Origin: Doryteuthis pealeii
Taxonomy: Eukaryota; Mollusca; Cephalopoda; Myopsida; Loliginidae
NCBI GenBank assembly: GCA_023376005.1
Contig: CM042141.1
Location: forward strand, 91,262,107 to 91,326,106
Direction: 5' to 3'
DNA length: 64,000 nt
Below are positions 11,411-21,592 of the stretch, in pieces. Position numbers and translations under genes: made by a program. The notes beneath the pieces were generated by a model that was not told the DNA's origin, ran no database searches, and was given only the letters and a program-made list of their open reading frames with translations. Numbering within the stretch: the first letter of the stretch is position 1; each line of letters starts with the position of its first letter.

Positions 11411-11855
11411 TGCCAAGTGTAAAGTTCATGTAGTTATTTGGTTTTTCCACACAAAAGGAATTAAAATAATTGAAATTTATCACCATTTAACTGAAGCATA
11501 TGGCGAATCATGCATGGATATCAAAAACATCTGCAAGTGGTGTAGAGAATTTACAACAACAACAATGTTCAACACTTCCTCAATGGTGTGTAGAGAGTTT
11601 GCAACGACAACAAGGTTCAACATGTCCTCAATGGCGTGTAGAGAGTTTGCAACGACAACAAGGTTCAACACTTCCCCAATGGCGTGTAGAGAGTTTGTGT
11701 AGAGAGTTTGCAACGACAACAAGGTTCAACACAACAAGGTTCAACACTTCCTCAATGACATGCCGGTAAGTTGGTATGATATAAGCATATAAAAACTGCC
11801 ACAAAAATGCATCAACCGAAATCGCAATTATGTTGAAAAATAGATATAAGTTCAA
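11411..11855 (+). pseudogene. Mariner/SETMAR-type transposase remnant: HTH start joined to C-terminus
   Basis: The frame from 11411 reads AKCKVHVVIWFFHTKGIKII, then EIYHHLTEAYGESCMDIKNI and CKWCREF, the N-terminal helix-turn-helix of mariner-type transposases. After the tandem repeat, another frame reads FLNDMPVSWYDIGI, a stop, then LPQKCINRNRNYVEK, the family's C-terminal NYVEK end. The catalytic DD34D core is absent, so it is non-functional. Confidence 0.75.
11540..11757 (+). repeat. 48-bp minisatellite made from the mariner deletion junction
   Basis: Four to five copies of a 48-bp unit containing GAGAGTTTGCAACGACAACA, AGGTTCAACACTTCCTCAAT. One frame gives a 16-residue repeat CREFATTTRFNTSSMA. 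The unit starts with the N-terminal CREF codons and ends with the QHFLND codons of the C-terminal part. Confidence 0.9.
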
Positions 11856-11935
11856 ACTTTAAAAGGAAGTAAACATCATTGACAATAAATATTTCTGTGA
11901 TTTCTAAATATTATGGACCTTTTGGATTAATCATA

Positions 11936-12400
11936 ATAACTGAAGTTAGTAAGGAATCATTTTTAACAATTTTTGCAAAATTTTCCAAACAGTCTGGTGT
12001 ATAATTTGTAACTCCTGACATGACATCTTAAATTTCTGGAGACTGTATAAATAACACAAAGACACTAATTGTTTTTCGGATACTGATGGTGTCCCAGGAC
12101 TTTTACACAAACATCCTAGGGTTTAAAATTTCTTGTATCAATCAAAGATGGATTGTCAAGTCAGTGGTAATGTTCTAAAAATGCTGTTGTATGATTATAA
12201 TAACAGAATTTGTATTGTTTAATTCAAGCACAAAAAATGCCTTCTCAACAGCTATAGTATGCATTTTTCCCTTCTTGACTGGAATGTAATACCTTTAATA
12301 TACTTTGTTTCTGTACAAAACACTGTATTGTGATAGTAAATATCTTTATAGACTTTTAAAAATAAATTTCCAATAACATTTATTTTTAAGACATTTTTTA
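11936..12400. other. Unassigned AT-rich stretch
   Basis: No recognised feature. Confidence 0.4.
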
Positions 12401-12790
12401 TGATTGGTTTTAATGGCATATCAACCCATCTAGGGTTATTTTATGCAGAGAATTTAGGGAATCTTGTTCAGTGTACCTTTGTTTTTTTAAGTCTTTTTTG
12501 TTTTGTTTTTTGCACAGTCTTATTGAATACAAATAATTTTTAAACAGAAATATTTGGCCCATAGTTGGGACCCTAACAGGTACTACCAATCCAAGTCAAA
12601 GGGGACCTAAGAGTAAAGACAATGAAGGGGTATTTAACACTCCTCAGATCCCCAGAACTGGAGCCTCATCATCAGATGCAGTTTAATATTATAAACAAGA
12701 ACACACAGACTGTATCCCCTGCAGAGGAATAAGACCCCCCCCCATCACCAGGGGATACAGTCAGTGTATTCTAACAGTCGCCAACAGGCC
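12400..12790 (-). repeat. R1 copy (second subfamily interior)
   Basis: Tail TGGTTTTAATGGCATATCAA, then the variant interior AGGGAATCTTGTTCAGTGTA and GCACAGTCTTATTGAATACA, then GGGACCCTAACAGGTACTAC. This interior (also at 24611, 53836 and 60575) differs from the CTGAAGACATTTTG interior of other copies, so at least two subfamilies exist. Confidence 0.8.
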
Positions 12791-13439
12791 GATATATTTT
12801 TTTCTGATTACAATAAATGCATCAACATGAAAATGGGTCACAGTTTTGAAGTAAATGTAAATTTCTGTTCAATAAAAAAAAACAAAAGCAACACCATTTT
12901 GATAAAAAAAGAAAAACAGGAAGAAATGAAGAGAAACCCAATGTAATGGTAGTGACGGTAGTGGAACAGACAAAATACAGCATAAAATAAGTGGTTGCAG
13001 GTTAGAGGTAGACAATAAAAACAATGATTATTAATCAATCTGATTGCTTTTTTGAATATTGTCCAGGTGAATATAACGATTATGGATGCTGGCAAAAACC
13101 CAGGTGAAAGAACAAGGACCCTGGGATTGGAAAGAAAAAGTCTTAGGTGGTGAGGAAAAAAAAAACAAAATCCTGACAGTATAGATTACTTTGAAATTGG
13201 AAAAGCACAAAAGAGGCCCTTGACAAACATAAGCAGAAAGAACGAATATGAGTAGCTTCACATTGAAAAGTTATCTTCATCTTTCATGTTTAAGCAAAGA
13301 TAAATACTTGAGAGTATAAAAATGAGTGGCTCTAAGTTTAGAACATTTGAAACATGTTCCAGAAATAATTAATTCAATAACAAATATAGGTCAATGTCCA
13401 GATATTGATACATTATGAGTCCAGTAATTTTATTTGATA

Positions 13440-13800
13440 ATAGAGACTGTCTAATGGTGAGGTTAGCATTCTGGAGCTCTGGGAGTGTGAAATACCCCTT
13501 TGTTGCCATTACTCCCAAGTCCCTAACCGGTACAACCCTGAGTGTTAGTACTTGTTAGGGTCCCATCTATGGGTTAGATAGAAAAAATGAGTCTAAAAAA
13601 AAAAAAAACTTAAATAAAAAAAAAAATAAATAAAAAATTTTTTTTTTAAATTAAAAATTTAAAAAAAAATTGAGTTTGAAAAAAATAAATAAATGAATAA
13701 ATTTAAATATCAGCAAGAATGAATTAAACAAAATGTCTTCAGCATAAAATAACCCAACAAGGTTTGACATGCAGTAAAAACCAACCAACCGACAGACTGT
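13440..13800 (+). repeat. R1 copy, opposite orientation
   Basis: Reads in reverse: ACTCCCAAGTCCC, GTTAGGGTCCCATCTATGGG, a long A/T-rich insert, CATAAAATAACCCAACAAGG, ending in CCAACCAACC. It shows the tail-last sense directly on the + strand. Confidence 0.8.
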
Positions 13801-14044
13801 CTATAAACTATTACAATAAAAATGGGCTACAGTTTTCCAATGTTGTATACAGGGCTGTGGAGTCAAAGTCACCAAAAATAGAGGAAGGGAGTCAAAGGTT
13901 TTGTGTTCCCACCCCAAAGACCTGGTTGCATGATAAGTCATATGAGAATCATGTTTGATAATATTTAAGATTTATGAAAACTGCTATTTTTTTATATATT
14001 CAAAAATATGATCAGAATTTTTTTTTATGCCATTCTTATACCAA

Positions 14045-14235
14045 TTTGGTAGCTCATTTGGTAGAGTATCCATATTGCAACTACAAGGTTCCAGGTTCGA
14101 TACTGGCCCTTGAAAATTCAGTGCATGAATAGCACAGCTTAGGTCTGTGCAGTAAAGTCGGTGTGGCACTCCACCTTAGACACAAAAACAATATCCTTGG
14201 TCTAGCACTAGTGAAAAGGGGATTGACTTCCTCAA
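14045..14235 (+). repeat. SINE-C, tRNA-derived
   Basis: tRNA-like head with A box GGTAGCTCATTTGGTAGAGT and B box GGTTCCAGGTTCGATACTGG, followed by CAGTAAAGTCGGTGTGGCAC and CTTGGTCTAGCACTAGTGAA. The head resembles a GTAGCTCAGTCGGTAGAGC tRNA. It is a SINE, not a functional tRNA: the arms are degenerate and a conserved body follows. Confidence 0.85.
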
Positions 14236-14515
14236 CAGGTACTACCACTCCAGGTCAGGGTGAACCTGGGAATAATAGCGGTGAAGAGGCACTCCCCAGC
14301 AGCCACTGCCTTCTAGCACAAATATAAAAAGGGTTGATGGTTTGGCATAAGAGCAATACTGTCAGGACAATCATATAGGTGCTAGGGCTTCATGTAACTA
14401 ATCGATTGATCGGAGGAGCCTCTCCAACCGCCCGTCTAGCCCAAGTAAGGGGCAAAGTGGAGTGTTGAATGTCATGGACTGCTCAGTCATCAGGATACTG
14501 TCCTAACTATTTGTT
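14236..14515 (-). repeat. R1 fragment
   Basis: CAGGTACTACCACTCCAGGT, AGAGCAATACTGTCAGGACA, GCCCGTCTAGCCCAAGTAAG and GGACTGCTCAGTCATCAGGA. Both the tail and the head end are missing. Confidence 0.8.
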
Positions 14516-14704
14516 GAGAAGTGACCAATTAGATAACTTAATAAAATACAGTGATGTCATTGTGGCATACAGTGTCACAGACACCCCCACTTTAACTACC
14601 AAGTCATTAAAAATTGATATACTAAATCAGTCTATTAAGTTATGACACTATGTAAACATTTTTATTATCAACTTAAGTACAAAATGATCTGATCTCACTG
14701 ATAA

Positions 14705-14930
14705 AGTGAGAATTCTTCCAAATGGTAGCCATGTCAGTGCTATTGTATAGCTGCACCACTTGGATGGGAACACACATGGATGTTGGGTGCGGTTTTGAAC
14801 AAATCCTGGAAGCAGCACCCTACAAAACAGTAACTATAAGGCCGTTCATCTCCTGTCTCAAAAACCATCCAAGTAAGATGAAAAAGACATGTTTGGCACT
14901 GCTAGAAAAGTAAGAACGGACTTTAGCAAC
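14705..14930 (+). pseudogene. Non-LTR reverse-transcriptase C-terminal fragment
   Basis: One frame gives MSVLLYSCTTWM. After frame change there is AVLNKSWKQHPTKQ, then SSPVSKTIQVR and KRHVWHC with stops between. This is the LLYGCTTW ... SWKQHPTKQQLYG ... RHAGHCWR tail of an RTE-like element, also represented at 4275 and, on the minus strand, at 29360-29780. Confidence 0.7.
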
Positions 14931-15099
14931 ATTTTGCTATGGACTGCAAGAATCTCATTAGAGTCCAAATGGTACAATCATACAGTAGTACAGACATGGC
15001 TACAGCTCGTAATAATTACTTATAATTTGTCGTGATGAAGGGTAGCAAGCTTGCGCTGCCTGGAAACCAAAGGTGACAATTGCACCTTAAATGTATTGT

Positions 15100-15102
<3 letters not shown>

Positions 15103-15180
<78 letters not shown>
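15103..15180. repeat. (CA)n(TA)n compound microsatellite
   Basis: CA units followed by TA units with one interruption. The open frames here are microsatellite readings. Confidence 0.98.
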
Positions 15181-15187
<7 letters not shown>

Positions 15188-15350
15188 AAGGGTAGCAAAG
15201 ACAAAGTCAATTGTGTGTGGCAACTGTCAATTTTCAAACCAAATGGACTGTTGACTATGTCTTTGCTGGCGTAACTTAGATATATATGCTCTATCAATGA
15301 TATTGAGCACTCTTTACTTATAAATATAGCAAACTACATTATCAATAAAT
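15181..15350. repeat. Microsatellite-adjacent repeat unit, decayed member of the ribozyme family
   Basis: Contains GGTAGCAAAGACAAAGTCAA, GACTATGTCTTTGCTGGCGT and GATATTGAGCACTCTTTACT. These blocks are shared with 46310-46530 and partly with 61795-62038. The hammerhead core is not intact here. Confidence 0.6.
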
Positions 15351-15357
15351 ATATACA

Positions 15358-15640
15358 CTATTGACAAAAAGTTTGGGACCACCCTGAATTGTTTCTTTAA
15401 TAGGGTTAATCTTTTCCTTTGCAAGGGTTCTTAACTCCCTCAGTCGCTTGCCAGATCTTAGGGCTCTCAGTCCTGTATTTTGAAGGTCTGCCAACAGCTT
15501 AACAAGCAAGTTTGTACAGTGACGGCCCCTTCATGCCCGGTAGTTGTTTGACCATATTAAAGCAAATTCCAGGGATTTTTATACAGGTGCTTCTTCAGAT
15601 ATCCATAGCACATAACCTAACATGGACCATGGATAAAGCT
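15358..15640. mobile_element. Possible Tc1-like element, one end only
   Basis: After TA comes CACTATTGACAAAAAGTTTG, resembling Tc1-type inverted-repeat ends. The minus strand over 15380-15500 reads NTGLRALRSGKRLRELRTLA without stops. I could not find a second terminus. Confidence 0.35.
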
Positions 15641-15649
15641 GAACATTCA

Positions 15650-15970
15650 GATTGATATTTTTTGCAGAGTTGTTTAAAAGTTTTTTTCCTTTTTTTTTTT
15701 TTTTTTTTTTGTAGACAGTCCTATTTAATATGAATAATTTTTAAACAGGTATATTTGACCCCTTAAATAGGACCCTAAGAAGGACTACCACTCCGAGTCA
15801 GAGTGGAACCGGAAGTAATGGCAATGAAGGTGTACTTCACACTTTCAATATCCAGAACTGGAACCTCATCAGATGCACTTTATTGTCACACTTAGGGCAC
15901 CCCATTGGTAGTGGGGCTTACCCTTTTGCAGTGACAGAGTCAGTGTATTCTATGGGCCACTGACAAGGCA
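15650..15970 (-). repeat. R1 copy
   Basis: GTAGACAGTCCTATTTAATA, GAGTGGAACCGGAAGTAATG, AACTGGAACCTCATCAGATG, then a shortened head near GTGACAGAGTCAGTGTATTC. Confidence 0.75.
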
Positions 15971-16259
15971 TACAAAAAATTAATAGTAAGTATTTTTATA
16001 CCATTGAAAATTAAAGTTTATAGGAGATCTGTATAATGGCCAAGAGTTTTATAATTATCACCAGCACCAGAGGTCAATGTTCAAGCCCAGTTAAAAAAAG
16101 AAAAAAAAAAAAGAAAAAGGATTTTGAATGCTGATTTTCAAGGTATGCAATTCCACTAGGAATATTGGTACAACATTTTCTTGTAATGTGTGAAAGATTA
16201 ATAAATAATCAATAGGAAAATAGAAATATTTTCAGGAATAAATTAAAAGTGGAACTCAC

Positions 16260-16346
16260 CTGTCTGATAATCACAAGTAGCTCATCCTGCTGAAAACTTA
16301 ATTCACCTCCTTCGGGGTCACCAGCAAATTCATACAGAGCTTTTGC
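16260..16346 (-). CDS. Internal coding exon, N-terminal half of an SH3 domain (sorting nexin 9/18/33-like)
   Basis: On the minus strand a polypyrimidine tract ending TTTTTTGTTTTTATAG precedes an 87-nt open segment, which is followed by CAG and the perfect donor GTGAGT. It encodes 29 residues in phase 0-0: ALYEF near residue 3 (the SH3 ALYDF signature), GDPEGGELSF, then QQDELLVIIRQ. These are the RT-loop and first strands of an SH3 domain. The WW(x)G half should be in the next exon, which would lie at lower coordinates. SH3 domains bind proline-rich partners. In SNX9-family proteins (established) an N-terminal SH3 precedes PX and BAR domains and acts in dynamin-linked endocytosis. Assignment to that family is inference from ELS/IS-type spacing, and other SH3 proteins are possible. 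No neighbouring exon was found in the window, consistent with very long introns. Confidence 0.8.
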
Positions 16347-16442
16347 CTATAAAAACAAAAAAGAAGAAAATAAATAGATAAAAAATATAAAATAAAACAA
16401 TTAGGTTAAAAAAAGAATTTCATTTTAGTAGAAAATAAAATA

Positions 16443-16648
16443 CAAACATTCAAGAGTATATAAAGTCCTGTCCAAACATTCAAGAGTATATAAAGTCCTG
16501 TCCAAACATTCAAGAGTATATAAAGAAACATTCAAGATATAAAGTCCTGTCCAAACATTCAAGAGTATATAAAGTCCTGTCCAAACATTCAAGAGTATAT
16601 AAAGTCCTGCCGAAACATTCAAGAGTATATAAAGCCCTGTCCAAACAT
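16443..16648. repeat. 30-bp minisatellite, about 7 units
   Basis: Unit contains AACATTCAAGAGTATATAAA followed by GTCCTGTCC. One unit is shortened near 16527-16550. It lies ~100 bp upstream of the SH3 exon (in gene sense), within the intron. The minus-strand frame over it is a repeat reading. Confidence 0.95.
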
Positions 16649-16659
16649 GAAAGGCATTA

Positions 16660-17295
16660 CAGTTGAGTACTACATCCGAGTTATGTATAATGCAGTTCTC
16701 AGTGATATAAGTTTTATCACTAAAAGTGCCAATGAAAATTTGAAAGAACTTTTGTTTGTATCAAGACAATGCAAAGATATTGATAGACTTGAAATTCACA
16801 CTTGTTGCACACCCTTTCATAACAGCTTTGATATCATCATTTTAGATTGTTGGTTAGTTTTATGGTATCACAATTCTAATTATTTATTTTTTAGGTCACC
16901 CTAAAAAAATGATCCAGAGTTGCTCCTGTGGAGGGCACTTGATTAAGCCTTTGTTCCAACAATAATGCTTCATGGATCGAGTATCAAATTTTATTGTATA
17001 AAAAAAATTGTCACAAAAAAATCATACTTTAAAAGAAAAAAAAAACAAACAAAAACACCAAAAGCAATCGCAGTAATTAAAACTTGGGAATCTAAAATTT
17101 CAGGATTCAACTCAAAATGTTATTCATTTGCTCGTTGTGTTCTAAAAGGAAAGTTTAAAAAATGTGACATGAACATTCATTAGAGAAGATTTGGGAAAAA
17201 AAAAACCCAAAAAAACCTTTATCAATCAACCCATATAAGGTTGGTCGAGACAAACAGCCCTCCCTGAAGCCCAACTAATTAAAGCTCATTAATAA
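16660..17295. other. Unassigned AT-rich stretch
   Basis: No recognised exon or repeat. Open frames at 16647-16904 and 16965-17183 lack family support. Confidence 0.4.
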
Positions 17296-17299
17296 GAGT

Positions 17300-17470
17300 T
17301 TTGGTTTGGTTTGGTTTCTTTGTTTAATAGCATATCAACCTTCATAGTTTATTTAATGTCAAAGACATCCTTGTAGAAGAACAGTAGTAATACTATTTAA
17401 CCGATAGCTAAGGGAGGATTTATACCTTTCCCATTGATAAACAGCATTATTTTGCACATCGGTGATAAGT
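17300..17470 (-). repeat. SINE-B 3' portion with (AAACC)n-type tail
   Basis: The + strand begins GGTTTGGTTTGGTTTC and ATAGCATATCAACCTT, then GACATCCTTGTAGAAGAACA and TACTATTTAACCGATAGC. In tail-last sense the element ends in repeated AAACC. Confidence 0.75.
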
Positions 17471-17612
17471 CTGGTAGTAAAGTAGTAACCATTGTTAAAT
17501 CATCTGATCATGAATTCAAATTTGGTTATTATGTTCTTGTGCATATTCTACAGTGTATCAATTTAAAGATAGATAAATAAATAAGTAGATAAAAAAAACA
17601 ACAACTATTTCT

Positions 17613-17972
17613 CTGAATTTTTGAGATGAGGCTTGATAATTAGTATTATTTGGACTAGTACTCATCTTTATTGTTATCTGTACAATGTTTCGGCTGATGT
17701 GCCCTCCGGCCTTCTTCAGGTATTATAATAATTAACACAGCTTAACACCTGTACCCCAACTATGGTTAGTGCAATGAGAACAGGATACCCCCATGGATTG
17801 AATAAAGTGTTGGGTTCAAATTTCCATGATGGCTCCCAATTACAAGAAGGTTCCCGAGTCCGACAAGAAATACCTGAAGAAGGCTGGAGGGCACATCAGC
17901 TGAAACGTTGTACAGATAACAATAAATATGAGGACAGTAGTCCGAATAATCCAAATAATACTAAAAAACAAA
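17613..17972 (+). mobile_element. Foldback element with ~100-bp inverted arms, each with a hammerhead-like motif
   Basis: Left arm 17613-17735 (TGAGATGAGGCTTGATAATT, TCGGCTGATGTGCCCTCCGG, CCTTCTTCAGGTATT) is the inverse of the right arm 17871-17972. The right arm reads TACCTGAAGAAGGCTGGAGG, CACATCAGCTGAAACGTTGT. It carries CUGAAGA at 17874-17880, a 5-bp stem II and GAAACGUU. Stem I is only 3 bp and one extra base sits at the foot of stem II, so ribozyme activity is doubtful. Confidence 0.75.
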
Positions 17973-18364
17973 AACAACTGTATCATATTATTACAATTCA
18001 ATTGAAACTAAATCAGCCATATGTAGATATATTTAATCCATTGGACTGAAGAACTGATACAAATTCAAATAATTAGGTCACTGGAGTTGACATGAATAGT
18101 TTTTAGGGTCAAGATATAGGTTAGTAGAAGATATTAATACTAATACATTGTGGATTCTAGAAGATGATTTTTTTTCTTTCTTTTTTTAAAAAAAATATTT
18201 GTAACTTAAACCACTCCTCCAGTATGAGTCATGGCTGTACAGAATAAAAGCTACTATTTCTTCCTTACATTTTATGAAAACTTTTATATTCATATGTATT
18301 CTACCATATCTACTTAAACCAAGGCTATATCAAATAAAGTCTTGGCAAGTTTAATTTGTTTTCT

Positions 18365-18595
18365 TTGTTTTAATGGCATATCAACATTTGCAGCTTATTC
18401 AATCCCAAAACCATCCTTGTAGAAGAACAGTAGCAGTACTATTTAACCCATAACTGGGTGATGAGGTGGTTAATTACCTTTCCCATGGGTATTAGTCCGA
18501 AAGTGAATGTAATAGCATGACTGGAGTTTGAACTCACTACAATGTCGCAATACAGCATGTTAGCCACTATGCCACAGGGACTCCCCTTTTAACTG
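18365..18595 (-). repeat. SINE-B, full-length tRNA-derived copy
   Basis: In minus sense: GTCCCTGTGGCATAGTGGCT (A box TGGCATAGTGG), then GAGTTCAAACTCCAG (B box), then the shared central domain CTAATACCCATGGGAAAGGT ... CAGTTATGGGTTAAATAGTA, then the shared tail GTTGATATGCCATTAAAAC. Confidence 0.85.
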
Positions 18596-18827
18596 GAAGC
18601 AGATATGTAGTGGCCTAAATTGCTATCAACATAGTTATTGGGGGTGGGGGTAGAGGGGTGGAGAGACTTATCAGTGATATCCAATAATTAGCTAATTAGC
18701 AACTAAGAATCAATTATTTCTTATTGATCAGAAAACAAAGAAAATTCAACTGCACAAATCAAAAGTGATTTCAGTTTTTACAATAATATTTGTGGAAACA
18801 TAAAAATGATAAAATGGTTGGTTTGTT

Positions 18828-19030
18828 TTACAGCATATCAACAATTTTCAGGTTATTTAATTCTGAATCAAATTTTGAGAAATAAAGGACTCCGGTTGCT
18901 TACAGTACCTTAAGTAGACACCCAATTAAACATGGAATAGGCTCATTACTGCTTAACTTCGGTGATCTAGCAGGAACCGGTGCTGTCAGTGTGACTTGAC
19001 CGTAATGCAATTGAACATTAAAAGTATAGT
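18828..19030 (-). repeat. 5S rRNA-derived SINE (SINE3-like)
   Basis: In minus sense, 19020-18948 reads CACTGACAGCACCGGTTCC, then ATCACCGAAGTTAAGCAG, which is the conserved 5S rRNA interior including the pol III box A/intermediate element region. TTAATTGGGTG follows where 5S has its box C. The element then ends with TTAAATAACC ... GTTGATATGCTGTAAAAC and AAACCAACC, the same tail as SINE-B and R1. It is not a functional 5S gene because the ends and box C are degraded. Confidence 0.75.
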
Positions 19031-19061
19031 TATTACAATTAAACATTTATAAAATGAATCA

Positions 19062-19195
19062 AATTTAGGCATTAAATAATCCAAGAAAATTTGATATGCC
19101 ATTAAACAAATAAACCAAACCAAAAACACTCTGGGTTGGTGATCTAGCGGGAACCGATGCTTTCAGCGTAACTTAACCATTATGCCTTGACCTAA
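19062..19195. repeat. Second retroposon tail plus 5S-head fragment
   Basis: 19080-19127 is the shared tail on the + strand (TGATATGCCATTAAACAAAT, AAACCAAACC). 19137-19190 in minus sense is a second 5S-like head fragment (CGCTGAAAGCATCGGTTCCC, GCTAGATCACC). With 18828-19030 the two tails form an inverted pair. Confidence 0.65.
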
Positions 19196-19199
19196 ACAA

Positions 19200-19840
19200 A
19201 TTTTTGAACACATGACCATGAGGATGGACAGGCCAAAGGATAGATTTTATCCAATTAAGATATGTTTATGTATAAAGAAGGCAACAAGGAGGTGGTAGTG
19301 TGATTATATGGACTGGAATTGTCAACCAAACCATTATTGAATCAAAGTCCATAAAAAAGTTAAACTAAACAATACTTACTATTGCAATTGTGACTTTTCT
19401 TGTCACAAGAGGATTTACAAAAAGAACATTTTTAGACTTTAGCCACTTTGTAAATAAGATTACGAATCTAAGTCATGTTGGCTACAGAACATGTCAATTA
19501 AAGCATTGAAATGTATGAAACTGCGACTTAAAAAGATATATATAATAAACATCTACTCACTGTAGAAGTAATATTCCATTTACTGAATTGGCAAGACAAG
19601 TAAGCCGTAACTCAATACAGATCTCACATTGTTGCAAGCCTACTGTATAATGGTAGGTTATTCATCAAGCACCATAACACTACGGAAACCAAGCAGCCAA
19701 TCAGAACTCAAGGAATGGAATACCCCAAATGCATCAATGGAGTATTCCTTAGTTCCATAAATACCAGCTGCTTTGGGTACCAGTTCAGTTGTGCTTAGTT
19801 GTTGTTCAAACCAACAGTATACTAACTCACTCCAACAATT
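19200..19840. other. Unassigned stretch
   Basis: No recognised gene or repeat. Confidence 0.4.
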
Positions 19841-19842
19841 AG

Positions 19843-20262
19843 TTTGGTTTTGATTTGTGGCATATGAACCTCAGTGGGTCATTTAATGCTGACAGTTTTG
19901 AAATAAATTCATTCTTAATGGACACAAATTTTTTTTTATAAACACATTTTTCTATTTAACCCATAGATGGGACCCTAACAGGTACTACCATTCTGGGTTA
20001 GAGTGAACCTGGGAGCAATGGTGATGAAGGGGTGCTCCACATTCTGTAAACCTCCAGAACTGGAACCTCACCATCAGATAGAGTTTAACGTCATTCCCAG
20101 GACATGAAAACCCTCAGTCACCATCCTATAGCACATATACAATAAAAAGGGTTGGGGAAATCATACAGGTGCTAGGGCTTGACATGACCAACCATTTGGA
20201 GGGGGCCTTTCTTCTGCCCACCCTTCTAGCCCAAGTAAGGGTTAAAGTGGAGTGTTCCAACA
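19843..20262 (-). repeat. R1 copy, head truncated
   Basis: Tail TTTGGTTTTGATTTGTGGCA, TATGAACCTCAGTGGGTCAT, then GGGACCCTAACAGGTACTAC and GATGAAGGGGTGCTCCACAT, ending at GCCCAAGTAAGGGTTAAAGT. Confidence 0.85.
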
Positions 20263-20840
20263 AATTGAATGATAAGTACACCTAACTTTTATCTTGCATT
20301 TCCATAAACTGAGATGGGTGATGAAAATGAGAGAATGAAATTTATTTTAACAAAACTGAAAATATTCTAGGGAGTCAACTATCATTCCCAAGGATTTGTT
20401 GCTACACACAGACAAGTTGGCGGGTTTTTTCTTTTGTTTCCTTGTCTTAATAATAATGCAGGTAATTTATGTCTTTTGTAGGTAGGACTTGTTGACCTGA
20501 CATTTTAATTAAGAAAAAGCAGCTTCATTGAAATAAGGAGAAAGGAAAGGAAAAAAAATGCATAGAATAGATGGAATACTTCATTTTTAAAACATGGAGA
20601 CTTGAATTTAGTAGATAAGAATTGTTTAGTAGGCAGTATGATGTATTGACTGTCATTAGTATTCAAACTAAGAAAGGAACTGAAGAGAAACCATTTTACT
20701 TGCAGGTATGGTTAAATGGTCATAGCACAAGATTTAGGGTGCTTCTAAAACCATTAAGTTAGGGAATTGCATTCATTGTATATTTATATTTCATTCAGTT
20801 TGGATCAATACATTATCTGCGTATCTGTCATAGGAAATGG
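20263..20840. other. Mostly unassigned, with a short R1-interior fragment
   Basis: 20755-20800 matches the second R1 subfamily interior (AGGGAATTGCATTCATTGTA). Nothing else recognised. Confidence 0.4.
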
Positions 20841-20841
20841 A

Positions 20842-21095
20842 ATTGATGACTCGAGTTAAAAACCTGGGTGTGTGTTTCACTTCACGCTAACACCCTTGGG
20901 AAAGCATGAATTCATTTGTTCTCCTCCTCCCAGACATGAGTAAATAGTAGGGGAAAGTGGGGAGGGGGGTGTTAAAACCTTTGTTAGGCAATCAGTCTAG
21001 GACAAGGAAAACTCTAAATTCAAACCAGTTTTACTGTACTTGAAAATTGACTATGCTATATTCTGCCTGTGGTAGAAAGGTTGGGTAAATATAAA
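20842..21095 (+). repeat. SINE-A, tRNA-derived
   Basis: B-box region GACTCGAGTTAAAAACCTGG, central domain CTAACACCCTTGGGAAAGC ... GAGTAAATAGTAGGGGAAAG, 3' region CAATCAGTCTAGGACAAGGA, ending GGTTGGGTAAATATAAATA. Confidence 0.75.
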
Positions 21096-21121
21096 TATGC
21101 TTCTATATAAGGAAACTATCT

Positions 21122-21152
<31 letters not shown>

Positions 21153-21204
21153 CAAAGGAAAATAAATCTGACAGTAAGTATAGAAATACGCAAAAACACA
21201 TTTA

Positions 21205-21258
21205 GAGGGTTGGGGAAATCATACAGGTGCTAGGGCTTGACAAGACCAACCGATTGGG
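21205..21258 (-). repeat. R1 fragment
   Basis: GGGGAAATCATACAGGTGCT, AGGGCTTGACAAGACCAACC. Confidence 0.65.
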
Positions 21259-21380
21259 GCTCTTTAACCTTGGCTAGGTAACTAGTCTAGGCGAAGGAAT
21301 TCAAACCTGTTAAACTCCACTTAAGAAATTGAGCTTGTGTCACACCCTGTTCATGCAGAGGGGTTGGTAAATATATATTT
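21258..21380 (+). repeat. SINE-A 3' half
   Basis: GCTCTTTAACCTTGGCTAGG, TCCACTTAAGAAATTGAGCT, AGAGGGGTTGGTAAATATAT. The TA-rich tail is typical of this family. Confidence 0.75.
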
Positions 21381-21592
21381 ATTTATGAATGATAGTGTGC
21401 CAATGTTTAAATTTTTTTTTAATTATCAAACCATCTTCAGGGCGATTAGAAGTGATGTTATTATGCTTCATTTGAAAATAACTTTTAGATGAAGCATCAT
21501 AACATTACTTCTTAGCATTGCCATGAATTTAGTTTAATAATAATAAAACAACAAAAAGCACTTAAATATTGGCATACTATCATTCATAAATA
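21380..21592. mobile_element. Short foldback element
   Basis: Outer arms TATTTATGAATGATAGTGTG (21380) and its inverse CATACTATCATTCATAAATA. Inner arms AGAAGTGATGTTATTATGCT ... AGCATCATAACATTACTTCT near 21449 and 21490. The whole 213-bp unit can fold on itself. Confidence 0.75.

Larger units (their letters stand above)
10978..11935 (+). mobile_element. Second mariner, internally deleted, carrying an R1 insertion and a tandem repeat
   Basis: Left end TGAGGGTAATCCCAAAGTAA (from 10982). A degraded right end, reverse complemented, reads TGATTAATCCAAAAGGTCC (near 11933). Between them lie an R1 insertion (11024-11290), an N-terminal HTH segment, a 48-bp tandem repeat and a C-terminal segment of a mariner-type transposase. 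Confidence 0.65.

Noticed and set aside
13850..13960. hAT element starting CAGGGCTGTGGAGTC (also CAGGGCTGTGG at 53973)
   Set aside because: Only one end was found in each place, with no matching inverted end or target duplication.
14045..14110. tRNA gene candidate
   Set aside because: A and B boxes are present but the acceptor arm does not pair and a conserved SINE-C body follows; likewise at 46910-46975.
16443..16648. Coding repeat protein (LLNVWTGLYI units)
   Set aside because: It is a 30-bp minisatellite, a multiple of three by chance, lying in the intron beside the SH3 exon.
18948..19020. 5S rRNA gene
   Set aside because: Only the interior matches; box C and both ends are degraded and a SINE tail follows.
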